Origin: Jiangella alba
GTDB lineage: Bacteria > Actinomycetota > Actinomycetes > Jiangellales > Jiangellaceae
Length of the DNA stretch: 64,000 bases
Direction: 5' to 3'
Assembly: GCF_900106035.1 (NCBI RefSeq)
Contig: NZ_FNUC01000004.1
Location: 1,674,001-1,738,000 of the forward strand
Positions within the stretch are counted from its first letter, which is position 1. The number at the start of each line of letters is the position of its first letter. The notes under the pieces were generated by a model that was not told the origin of the DNA, did no database searches, and saw nothing but the letters and a program-made list of their open reading frames with translations. This document shows positions 1 to 7,590 of this stretch, one piece after another. The position numbers were made by a program, and so were the translations under genes.

Positions 1-2078
1 CCTGCCTGGTGCTCGACCTGGACACGCCGTGGCTGCCGCGGGTGCTGCACTGGGGCGCTGACCTCGGCCCCGGCGTCGACGCCGCGGCGCTGCGGGCCGT
101 GGCGGTCCCCGGCCGGCGTGGCGGGGCGCCGGCCGACCCGGCGGCGCCGTCGCTGCTGCCCGCGCAGGCCGACGGCTGGGCCGGGCGGCTGGGCGTCGAG
201 GGCGCGCGCGACCGTGCCTACCCGCACCTGCGGCTGGCGCCGGTCGGCGTCGCCGTCGCCCCTGACGGCGGCGGCGTCGAGGTGACGTCGCGCGATTCGG
301 CGGCGGAGGTGTCCGTCGTCAGCTCGCTCGTCCTCGACGACGCCGGTGTGCTGCGGCTGCGGCACACGCTCACCAACGAGGGTTCCGGTGCGTGGACGGT
401 CGGCGGGGTGCGTGCCGTCCTGCCGGTGCCCGACCACGCCGCCGAGCTGCTGCACTTCAGCGGCCGCTGGGGGCTGGAGAAGATCCCGCAGCGCGAGGCG
501 TTCCTGCCGGGCATCCGGTCGCTGGAGACCCGGCGCGGGCGCACCGGCCACTCGCACACCGGGCTGCTGGTGGCCGGGTCGGCCGGGTTCGGGTTCGGGT
601 CCGGCGAGGTGTGGGGTGTGCACGCCGGCTGGAGCGGCTGGACGGTGCACGACGCCGAGCGGGTCGCCGAGGGCTGGTCGACGCTGGGCGCCGGTGAGCT
701 GCTGGCGCCCGGCGAGGTGGTGCTGGCGCCGGGGGAGTCGTACGCGACGCCGGACGTCCACTTCGTGTACTCCGACTCCGGCCTGGACGGGCTGTCGGCG
801 CGGCTGCACGCGTCGCTGCGTGCGCGTGCGTCGCACCCGTCGACACCGCGGCCGCTGGTGCTCAACACGTGGGAGGCGGTCTACTTCGACCACGACCTCG
901 CGCGCATGAAGGGGCTGGCCGACGTCGCGGCCTCCGTCGGCGTCGAGCGCTTCGTCGTCGACGACGGCTGGTTCCTCGGCCGCCGCAACGACCTCGGCGG
1001 CCTCGGCGACTGGTACGTCGACCCCGACCTGTGGCCCGACGGGCTGCACCCGCTGGTCGATCACGTGCGTTCGCTGGGCATGCAGTTCGGCCTCTGGGTC
1101 GAGCCGGAGATGGCGAACCCGCGGTCGCGGCTGGTCGAAGAGCACCCCGACTGGCTGCTCAACGACCCGTCGCGGGTGCCGCGGGAGTGGCGCCACCAGC
1201 ACACCGTCGACGTCGCCAACCCGGAGGTCTACGCCTACCTGCTGGAGCGGCTGGACAAGCTGGTCGGCGAGTACGCCATCGACTACCTCAAGTGGGACCA
1301 CAACCGCGACCTGCTGGAGGCCGTCCACGACGGCCACGCCGGCGTCCACGAGCAGACCGCCGCGGTGTACCGGCTGCTGGACGAGCTGCGGTCGCGGCAC
1401 CCGTCGCTGGAGATCGAGTCGTGCTCGTCCGGCGGCGCCCGGGTCGACCTCGGCATCATCGAGCGCACCGACCGCGTGTGGGCGTCGGACAGCAACGACC
1501 CGCTGGACCGCCAGGCCATCCAACGGTGGACGTCGCTGCTGCTGCCGCCGGAGCTGATCGGCGCGCACGTCGGGCCCGGCCACACGCACGTGTCCGGGCG
1601 GGTCACCGAACTGCAGCTGCGCTGTGCGACGGCGCTGTTCGGCCATGCGGGCATCGAGTGGGACATCACCGAGTGCTCGCCGGCCGAGCTGTCGCTGCTC
1701 TCCGACTGGGCCGCGACCTACAAGCGGCTGCGTCCCCTCCTGCACACCGGCCGCGTCGTCCGCGCCGACACCGACGACGCCCACGTGCTGCACGGCGTGG
1801 TGGGCCCGGGCCAGGCCGTCTTCGCCTACGTCGCGCTGCAGACGATGACCGCGGACATCCCGCCGCGGCTGCGGCTGCCCGGCCTCGACCCGGCGGTGAC
1901 CTACCGGGTGACGCCGCTGGCCGGGCTGAGCAGCGCGTTGCCGCGGTGGGCGCGGCCGGCCGCCTGGCTGGAGTCGGGTGCGGTGGAGCTCCCCGGCCGC
2001 GTGCTCGCGACGGTCGGCCTGCAGGCGCCGCCGCTGAACCCGGGCCAGGTGCTCACGCTGGAGCTCACCGCCGTCTAA
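1..2078 (+). CDS. alpha-galactosidase, GH36 family (5' end probably outside window)
   Basis: Glycoside hydrolase family 36, hydrolysing terminal alpha-galactosides such as melibiose or raffinose. Counting from the first GTG (position 9), an N-terminal beta-sandwich is followed by a TIM barrel. The barrel carries KWDHNRD with the predicted nucleophile Asp430, and SDSND with the predicted acid/base Asp494. WVEPEM and SCSSGGARVDLG are also typical. The frame stays open to the left edge (residues C-L before the GTG), and family members normally have a few more residues before the LDL..LPxVLHWG start, so the true start is probably upstream. No signal peptide is visible, suggesting a cytoplasmic enzyme. 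It ends in a 4-bp CTAA overlap with the convergent GNAT gene. Confidence 0.92.
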   Translation, partial: CLVLDLDTPWLPRVLHWGADLGPGVDAAALRAVAVPGRRGGAPADPAAPSLLPAQADGWAGRLGVEGARDRAYPHLRLAPVGVAVAPDGGGVEVTSRDSAAEVSVVSSLVLDDAGVLRLRHTLTNEGSGAWTVGGVRAVLPVPDHAAELLHFSGRWGLEKIPQREAFLPGIRSLETRRGRTGHSHTGLLVAGSAGFGFGSGEVWGVHAGWSGWTVHDAERVAEGWSTLGAGELLAPGEVVLAPGESYATPDVHFVYSDSGLDGLSARLHASLRARASHPSTPRPLVLNTWEAVYFDHDLARMKGLADVAASVGVERFVVDDGWFLGRRNDLGGLGDWYVDPDLWPDGLHPLVDHVRSLGMQFGLWVEPEMANPRSRLVEEHPDWLLNDPSRVPREWRHQHTVDVANPEVYAYLLERLDKLVGEYAIDYLKWDHNRDLLEAVHDGHAGVHEQTAAVYRLLDELRSRHPSLEIESCSSGGARVDLGIIERTDRVWASDSNDPLDRQAIQRWTSLLLPPELIGAHVGPGHTHVSGRVTELQLRCATALFGHAGIEWDITECSPAELSLLSDWAATYKRLRPLLHTGRVVRADTDDAHVLHGVVGPGQAVFAYVALQTMTADIPPRLRLPGLDPAVTYRVTPLAGLSSALPRWARPAAWLESGAVELPGRVLATVGLQAPPLNPGQVLTLELTAV

Positions 2079-2635
2079 CCGAGGCGCCGGACGTACCGCC
2101 GGCACACGTGGACCCGGCGGAACCGGGCGCGCAGCTGCGCTTCCCGTTCGATCGGGGCATGGGCGAAGACACGCACGGGCGTTCCGAGGCCGTCGGGCGC
2201 GGTGAACCCGGCGTCGCGCTCGTCCCAGTCCTGGTAGACGTGCAGGTAGCGGTGGTCTTCGCGAAAGCCGTTGCGGCGGTACCACGCGTTGGCCGCCGGG
2301 TCCTCCCGCGTCCACGCGTCGAGGGTTCGGAGCTTCCGTTGCTCGAGCTCGGGGAGCGCGGCATGCAGCAGCCGGGTGGCGATGCCCGACCGCGAGTGCT
2401 CCGGCAGGACCGCCACGGTCTCGATCGTGGCGGCGTCGGCGCCGATGCTCACGTCGAGGATCCCGACGACCTCGGTGCCGGCGGCCGCCACCAACTGGAT
2501 CGACGGCCCGTCGAAGCGCGGCCGCTGGGTCACGACGTCGTCGTAGTACTGGGTGGCGAAGAAGCTCAGGAGCCGGCAGCGCAGCCAGCTCGCCGCGTCG
2601 GCGTCGTCGTACGGGCGGATGTGCGCAGGCTGCAT
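2075..2635 (-). CDS. GNAT family N-acetyltransferase
   Basis: 186 aa with the GNAT fold. The acetyl-CoA-binding motif A is VAVLPEHSRSGIATRLL at about residues 74-90, followed by the WYRRNGF motif B segment near residue 118. The substrate is unknown. It lies two bases downstream of the MocR regulator on the same strand, so the two are probably co-transcribed. Its stop codon overlaps that of the alpha-galactosidase gene on the other strand. The 50-residue C-terminal extension after the GNAT core has no function I recognise. Confidence 0.85.
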   Translation of the reverse strand: MQPAHIRPYDDADAASWLRCRLLSFFATQYYDDVVTQRPRFDGPSIQLVAAAGTEVVGILDVSIGADAATIETVAVLPEHSRSGIATRLLHAALPELEQRKLRTLDAWTREDPAANAWYRRNGFREDHRYLHVYQDWDERDAGFTAPDGLGTPVRVFAHAPIEREAQLRARFRRVHVCRRYVRRLG

Positions 2636-2637
2636 GG

Positions 2638-4056
2638 TCAGGGCAGCGTCTCACGGAGGCGGGCGAGGCCGGCGGCGATGCGGTCCTCGGCGATGGCGCC
2701 GTAGCCGAGCGCCAGCCCCCGGACGGGGTGCGTCACCGCCAGCGGCGACAGCGGCAGCACCTCGACCCCGGCCGAGCGGGCGCGGGCGGCGACCTCGACG
2801 TCGTCGGCGGAGGGGTCGGTGAGCAGGGCGGTCACGTGCAGGCCGACCAGCGACGGGACCGGCTCGAGCCGGCCGGCGAAGTCGCGGCGCAGCAAGGACG
2901 TGACCAGATGGTGCCGCCGCGCGTACACCCGGCGCATCGCCTTGAGGTGCCGGGCGAACAGGCCCTCGTCGATCAGCTCGGCGAGCGCCGCCTGGGCGGG
3001 CACGGCGGTGTGCCAGTCGAGCAGCTGTTTGGCCTTGTGCATGGCGTCGCGCAGCGACCGCGGCGCGACGACGAAGCCGAGGCGCAGGGTGGGCAGCAGC
3101 GTCTTGGAGAACGAGCCGACGTAGGCGACGTGGCCGGCGGCGCCGAGCCCGGCCAGTGGCTCGAACGGGCGCCCGGCGAACCGGAACTCGCTGTCGTAGT
3201 CGTCCTCGACGATCAGGGCGCCGGTGCGCCGGGCCCACTCCAGCAGCGCCAGCCGCCGGCCCAGCGACATCGACGGGCCGAGCGGGAACTGGTGCGACGG
3301 CGTGACGTAGACCAGGCGGGCGGCGTCGGGCAGCGCGCCGACCACCAGGCCGTCGCCGTCGACCGGGACCGGAACGACGGAGTAGCCGGACGCCGTCAGC
3401 AGCTTGCGCGGCAGCGGGTACCCCGGGTCCTCGACCGCGACGACGTCGCCGGGGGCCAGCAGGACCCGGGCGAGCAGGTCGACGGCCTGCTGGCTGCCGC
3501 TGGTCACGATCACGTCGCCGGCCGACGCCGGGACGCCGCGAGCGACGGCGACGTGACGGGCGATGGCGGCCCGCAGCGCCGGGTGCCCGGCCGACGCGAT
3601 GTGCGCGCCGGTCCCGACCGCCGACGCGCGCAGCTGGCGGGTCGTCACCCGCCGCCACGCCGCGTACGGGAACAGCGTCGCGTCGGGGACACCGGGACGG
3701 AAGTCGTACTCGGCGTCGGCCGCGGCGAGGTCGGCCGCCTCGGGCAGCCCGGCCCACACCGCCCGTGGCGCGAGGGCGACCTGGTCGCCGTCGTCGCCGG
3801 GCGGCCCGTCCTGGGCGAGGCCGTCGGCAACGAACGTGCCGACGCCGGGGCGGGCGGTGAGGAAGCCCTCGGCGGCCAGCCGGTCGTAGGCCATGCTGAC
3901 GGTGTTGCGCGCGATGCCGAGGTCGCCGGCCAGCTCGCGCGTCGGCGGCAGCGGCTGCCCGGCGGGCAGCCGTCCGGCCAGGATCGCGGCGCGGACCTGC
4001 CGGTACAGCTGCCCGGACAGGTCGCCCCGGCCGTCCAGCCGCACGTGCAGGTCCAT
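2638..4056 (-). CDS. MocR/PdxR-type transcriptional regulator (GntR HTH + aminotransferase domain)
   Basis: 472 aa. Residues 1-75 form a GntR winged helix (LAGRLPAGQPLPPTREL, then LGIARNTVSMAYDRL). The rest is a fold-type I aminotransferase domain with the PLP lysine in SFSKTLLPTLR and the aspartate motif DDYDSEF. MocR proteins use the PLP domain as a ligand sensor; many control pyridoxine or GABA genes. No pdx or gab gene is adjacent here, so the target is unknown; the GNAT gene two bases downstream is the likely co-transcribed partner. Confidence 0.88.
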   Translation of the reverse strand: MDLHVRLDGRGDLSGQLYRQVRAAILAGRLPAGQPLPPTRELAGDLGIARNTVSMAYDRLAAEGFLTARPGVGTFVADGLAQDGPPGDDGDQVALAPRAVWAGLPEAADLAAADAEYDFRPGVPDATLFPYAAWRRVTTRQLRASAVGTGAHIASAGHPALRAAIARHVAVARGVPASAGDVIVTSGSQQAVDLLARVLLAPGDVVAVEDPGYPLPRKLLTASGYSVVPVPVDGDGLVVGALPDAARLVYVTPSHQFPLGPSMSLGRRLALLEWARRTGALIVEDDYDSEFRFAGRPFEPLAGLGAAGHVAYVGSFSKTLLPTLRLGFVVAPRSLRDAMHKAKQLLDWHTAVPAQAALAELIDEGLFARHLKAMRRVYARRHHLVTSLLRRDFAGRLEPVPSLVGLHVTALLTDPSADDVEVAARARSAGVEVLPLSPLAVTHPVRGLALGYGAIAEDRIAAGLARLRETLP

Positions 4057-4183
4057 GGAGCCTGAGCTTAGGGCGTCACCGTGCCGTGACCGGCTCAGTG
4101 CGGAACCCCTCGCTGTGGCCCAGCGGGCGTCGTCCGGGCCTGGCTAGCGTGCCGGGCATCGGCAGGAACTCGGAGGGGTGACG

Positions 4184-4669
4184 ATGCAGAAGAACACGGT
4201 ACGGACGCTCGCCGCGGTGCTGGCCGCGGGTGCGGTGGCGCTGCCCGGCATCGCGGCGGCGACCGACGGTGCAAGCGGCGAGAACCGCGGGTGCGCGGCG
4301 AGGTTCGACGAGGCGCAGCGCGCCGACATGGAGTCGTTCCGCGACTTCGACGCCGAGACCTGGCGCGACGGCCACCACGAGGACGCCGTCAGCGTCTTCG
4401 CCAGCGGGCACCGGTTCTCGGGCATCGACGCGATCATGGCCGCGCAGAAGAGCCACTTCGAGAACCGCGAGGCGATCTGGACGTGGACCGAGATCGACCG
4501 CCACGTCCACGGCTGCAAGACCGCGACCATCGAGTACGACGCCACCTACGAGCTGCCCAGCATCGGCTTCAAGTCGCGCGCGCTCACCGTCGTGACCTAC
4601 ACGTTCGAGCGGGGCCGCTGGCTGTCGATCTACGACCAGGGCACCGCGTTCCCGGCGCCGGCGCAGTAG
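4184..4669 (+). CDS. secreted NTF2-like (SnoaL/DUF4440-type) protein
   Basis: 161 aa with an N-terminal signal peptide (hydrophobic stretch about residues 8-24, then Ala-rich cleavage region). The mature part has the length and pattern of a small NTF2-like cone: helical start with an ESFRDFDAETW segment, then beta strands ending in TYTFERGRWLSIYDQG. I chose the ATG at 4184 because GGAGG at 4172-4176 sits 7 bases before it, whereas the in-frame GTG at 4178 would be only one base from it. Function is not known. The SRPBCC gene follows after 3 bases. Confidence 0.68.
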   Translation: MQKNTVRTLAAVLAAGAVALPGIAAATDGASGENRGCAARFDEAQRADMESFRDFDAETWRDGHHEDAVSVFASGHRFSGIDAIMAAQKSHFENREAIWTWTEIDRHVHGCKTATIEYDATYELPSIGFKSRALTVVTYTFERGRWLSIYDQGTAFPAPAQ

Positions 4670-4672
4670 CCC

Positions 4673-5050
4673 GTGATCGACACGGTGGAGCACGGCTCCA
4701 TCGAACGCGTCATCCACGTCGAGGCGCCGCCGCACGTGGTCTACGAGGTGCTCAGCCGGCCCGAGCACCTGCGCCGGTGGTGGCCCGACGACGCACGGTT
4801 CGAGCCGGTCGTCGGTGCGCGGGGCGAGCTGATGTGGCGTAACACGGCCACGGCCGGGACGGAGACGGTCGCGCTCGCCGTCGTCGACGCCGACCCGCCG
4901 CGGCGCATCTGCTACCGCTCGTCCTCACCCGAGTTCGGCGGACGGCCGTCGCTGCTGGTCGCGTTCGCCCTGGTCCCGGAGCGCGGCGGGACCCGGGTGC
5001 ACCTCACGCAGACCGCGTTCCTCACCGACGGGGCGCCGTCGCCGGCGTGA
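4673..5050 (+). CDS. SRPBCC/AHSA1 domain protein
   Basis: 125 aa. It matches the activator-of-Hsp90-ATPase-homologue (AHSA1, START-like) family: an opening strand IERVIHVEAPPHVVYEVLS, then the RWWPDDARFEP segment typical of the family, and a C-terminal strand/helix. Bacterial members bind hydrophobic small molecules in a cavity, and their substrates are mostly unknown. The GTG start is 3 bases after the preceding stop, so it is probably in an operon with the secreted NTF2-like gene. The convergent TetR gene ends 6 bases away. Confidence 0.75.
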   Translation: MIDTVEHGSIERVIHVEAPPHVVYEVLSRPEHLRRWWPDDARFEPVVGARGELMWRNTATAGTETVALAVVDADPPRRICYRSSSPEFGGRPSLLVAFALVPERGGTRVHLTQTAFLTDGAPSPA

Positions 5051-5056
5051 CGAGGG

Positions 5057-5800
5057 TCAGCGCAGCCGGCCGGCGACGCCGTCGAGGAGGAGGTCCAGCG
5101 ACAGCCGCATGACGGCGTGCGGGTCGCCCGCGCCGGCCGCCTCGCCGGCTGCCGCGCCGACCCGTCCCGCCAGCGGGAAGCGGGACTCGCCCATCGAGCG
5201 TGCGAGGGCCGGGCTCACCGTCGCCCACCAGTCGAGGTCGCCGCCGGCGGCGCGCACGCGGCCGAGCCCGACCTGCTGCCGCGCCGTCGACTCGACCAGC
5301 GCGAGCACGCCGCACAGCACCTGGTCCATCTCGAGGTCGCTCAGCCCGATGCCGTCCAGCGGCGCCAGTTCGAGCTCGTACTTCGCGGACACGCCCGGCC
5401 CGAGCACCGGCCGCCCGGGCACCATCTCGACGGTCCACGGGTGCCGCAGGTGGTGGCGCCAGTTGCGCTCGGCGATGTGCCGCAGCCCGGCCCGCCAGCC
5501 GTCCTGCTCGCCCGGCAGCGCGCCGTCGGCGTACGCCTCGACGGCGACGGCGTCGAGCATCAGCTCGACCAGCTCCGGCTTGCCCGGGACGTGGGTGTAG
5601 AGGGTCATGGCGCCGACGCCGAGGCGGTCGGCGACCCGCCGCATGGTCAGCGCGCCGAGGCCCTCGGCGTCGGCGATGGCGATGGCGTTCTCGACCACGG
5701 CCTGCTTCGTCAGCCCGGTGCGGCCGGGCCGGTCGGACGGTTCCCAGAGCAGCGAGACCAGCCGGCTGGGGTCGGACGGGCGCGGGGCGTTCGAGGGCAC
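5057..5800 (-). CDS. TetR family repressor, likely controlling the divergent drug-efflux operon
   Basis: 247 aa. The N-terminal TetR helix-turn-helix (about residues 30-75) has the LTKQAVVENAIAIADAEG start and RVADRLGVGAMTLYTHVPGK recognition segment; the rest is a tetracycline-repressor-like C-terminal domain that would bind an inducer. It is divergent from the ABC exporter/UvrA-like operon, with a 69-bp intergenic region that contains a 27-bp dyad. Drug-induced derepression of that operon is therefore the likely role; this is inference from context. Confidence 0.87.
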   Translation of the reverse strand: MPSNAPRPSDPSRLVSLLWEPSDRPGRTGLTKQAVVENAIAIADAEGLGALTMRRVADRLGVGAMTLYTHVPGKPELVELMLDAVAVEAYADGALPGEQDGWRAGLRHIAERNWRHHLRHPWTVEMVPGRPVLGPGVSAKYELELAPLDGIGLSDLEMDQVLCGVLALVESTARQQVGLGRVRAAGGDLDWWATVSPALARSMGESRFPLAGRVGAAAGEAAGAGDPHAVMRLSLDLLLDGVAGRLR

Positions 5801-5819
5801 GGAAATATCCTCTCACCTT

Positions 5820-5846
5820 CCGTACGTTGTACCGTACACTGTACGG
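5820..5846. promoter_or_regulatory. TetR-type operator dyad
   Basis: A 27-bp near-perfect dyad. The inner part TGTACcGTACA is a perfect palindrome around base 5833, and the outer arms CCGTAC (5820-5825) and GTACGG (5841-5846) match exactly; only two base pairs between inner and outer arms are mismatched. It lies 20 bases upstream of the TetR start and 24 bases upstream of the drrA-like GTG, so one bound dimer pair could shut both promoters. Confidence 0.7.
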
Positions 5847-5869
5847 GAAATCGGGAACGAGGAGGGTGA

Positions 5870-6814
5870 GTGGACGCAGCCATCGAGGCGCGGGCGGTGC
5901 GCAAGCACTACCGCGGGGCAGAGCGGCCGGCGCTGGACGGGTTCGACCTGCGGGTCGCGGCCGGCACGGTGTGCGCGCTGCTGGGCCGCAACGGCGCGGG
6001 CAAGACGACGGCGGTGCGGATCCTGACGACCCTGCTGGCCATGGACGACGGCACGGCGGTGGTGGCGGGCCACGACCTGCGGGCCGACGGCGACGGCGTG
6101 CGGCGGGCCATCGGGCTGGTCGGGCAGAACGCCGCCGTCGACGAGATCCTGGGCGGCCGGGCCAACCTGGTGCTGTTCGGACGGCTGCGCGGGCTGGCCA
6201 AGGTGGCGGCGCGGGCCCGGGCGGACGAGCTGATCTCGCGGTTCGGGCTGTCCGACGCGGCGGAGCGGGCGGTCGGGACGTACTCGGGCGGCATGCGGCG
6301 CCGGCTCGATCTCGCCGCGAGCCTGGTCGTGCCGCCGTCGGTGCTGTTCGTCGACGAGCCGACGACCGGCCTCGACCCGGACGCGCGCCGCGAGGTGTGG
6401 GCGACGGTCCGGCGACTGGTCGGCGACGGCGTCACGGTGCTGCTCACCACGCAGTACCTGGAGGAGGCCGACGAGCTGGCCGACCACGTCGCCATGCTCC
6501 GCGACGGCCGGGTCGTGCTGGAGGGCAGCCCGGCCCAGCTGACGTCGCTGGTGGGGGACACCCGGGTCGAGGCGCGGTTCGGTTCGGCGGACGACGCCGC
6601 GGCGGCGGGGCGGGCGGCCGGGCCGTACGCCGTCGGGCCGGTCGACGTGTCCGGCGCGGGCGTCGCGGTCCCCGTGGCCGACGCGGGCGGCATCACCGGG
6701 TACTGCGCGGCGCTGGCCGGGGCCGGCCTGGCACCCGTCGACCTCGCCGTCCGCCGGCCCACGCTCGACGACGTCTTCGTGCACGTCAACACGGTCTCGG
6801 AGGAGGCGCGATGA
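5870..6814 (+). CDS. ABC transporter ATP-binding protein, DrrA-type drug exporter
   Basis: 314 aa. Walker A GRNGAGKTT (about residue 40), signature YSGGMRRRLDLA (about 137-148), Walker B VLFVDEPTTGLDPDA, and the LLTTQYLEEADELAD stretch characteristic of daunorubicin-resistance (DrrA/CcmA-like) ATPases. It has the extended C-terminal domain with the LAVRRPTLDDVF ending shared by that family. The GTG start has a strong GGAGG-type site (gaggagggtga). It overlaps the permease gene by 4 bases (ATGA). Expected to power export of a hydrophobic antibiotic or toxin. Confidence 0.93.
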   Translation: MDAAIEARAVRKHYRGAERPALDGFDLRVAAGTVCALLGRNGAGKTTAVRILTTLLAMDDGTAVVAGHDLRADGDGVRRAIGLVGQNAAVDEILGGRANLVLFGRLRGLAKVAARARADELISRFGLSDAAERAVGTYSGGMRRRLDLAASLVVPPSVLFVDEPTTGLDPDARREVWATVRRLVGDGVTVLLTTQYLEEADELADHVAMLRDGRVVLEGSPAQLTSLVGDTRVEARFGSADDAAAAGRAAGPYAVGPVDVSGAGVAVPVADAGGITGYCAALAGAGLAPVDLAVRRPTLDDVFVHVNTVSEEAR

Positions 6815-7590
6815 GTTCGCTGGTCCACGGTTCGCTGGTGCTGGCCGGCCGCACGTTCGGGCACTGGCGGGCGCAGCCGGTGCCGTTCCTGGTGACGTTG
6901 CTGTTCCCGGTGCTGATCGTGCTGATGATGGGTGGCCTGTTCGGCGGCGCGATCGCCGGCAGCGCGGGCGACTACGTCCCGTTCGTCGTGCCCGGTGTGC
7001 TGGCGCTGACCATGCTGTTCGGACTCGAGACCACGATGATCGCGATCGCCACCGACGCGTCGCGCGGCGTGACCGACCGGTTCCGGTCGCTGCCGCTGCA
7101 CAGCGGGTCGGTGGTCGCCGGGCGGTGCCTCGCCGACCTCGCCGCGTCGGTGGCCGGGCTGGCCGCGATGACGCTCGCCGGGTTCGCGCTGGGCTGGCGG
7201 TGGTCGGCCGGCCCGGGCGAGGTGCTGGCGGCGTACGGGCTGCTGCTCCTGCTGCGGTTCGGGCTGCTCTGGGTGGGCGTGTGGGCCGGGCTGAAGGCGC
7301 CCGGTCCGGAGGCCGTCGCGGCGGTGCAGATCATGGTCTGGCCGGTCGCGTTCCTGTCCACGGTGTTCCTCGACCCGGCGACGATGCCGTCGTGGCTGGG
7401 CGCCGTGGCGGAGTGGAACCCGCTCTCCGCGACGGCCGACGCGGTGCGCGAGCTGTTCGGCAACCCCGGCGTCGCCGGTGGAAGTTGGCCGGCGGATCAC
7501 GGACAGGAGTTGTCAGTGATGTGGCCGATCCTGATGGTGGCGGTGTTCGCGCCGCTGTCCGCTGCTGCCTACCGGAGATCGAACCGATGA
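6811..7590 (+). CDS. ABC-2 type permease, DrrB-like
   Basis: 259 aa with about six hydrophobic segments: the first near residues 25-45 (VTLLFPVLIVLMMGG), then VVPGVLALTMLF, DLAASVAGLAAMTLAGFAL, LLLLLRFGLLWVGVWAG, IMVWPVAFLSTVF, and a last one at the C terminus. The motif LDPATMPSWLGAVAEWNPLS before the last segment is typical of the ABC-2 drug exporter permeases. It overlaps the ATPase gene upstream and the uvrA-like gene downstream, each by 4 bases, so the three proteins are translationally coupled. Confidence 0.92.
   Translation: MSSLVHGSLVLAGRTFGHWRAQPVPFLVTLLFPVLIVLMMGGLFGGAIAGSAGDYVPFVVPGVLALTMLFGLETTMIAIATDASRGVTDRFRSLPLHSGSVVAGRCLADLAASVAGLAAMTLAGFALGWRWSAGPGEVLAAYGLLLLLRFGLLWVGVWAGLKAPGPEAVAAVQIMVWPVAFLSTVFLDPATMPSWLGAVAEWNPLSATADAVRELFGNPGVAGGSWPADHGQELSVMWPILMVAVFAPLSAAAYRRSNR

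Noticed and set aside
5820-5846. Rho-independent terminator between TetR and drrA-like genes
   Set aside because: The dyad is in a divergent promoter region with starts on both sides, so an operator is more plausible than a terminator.
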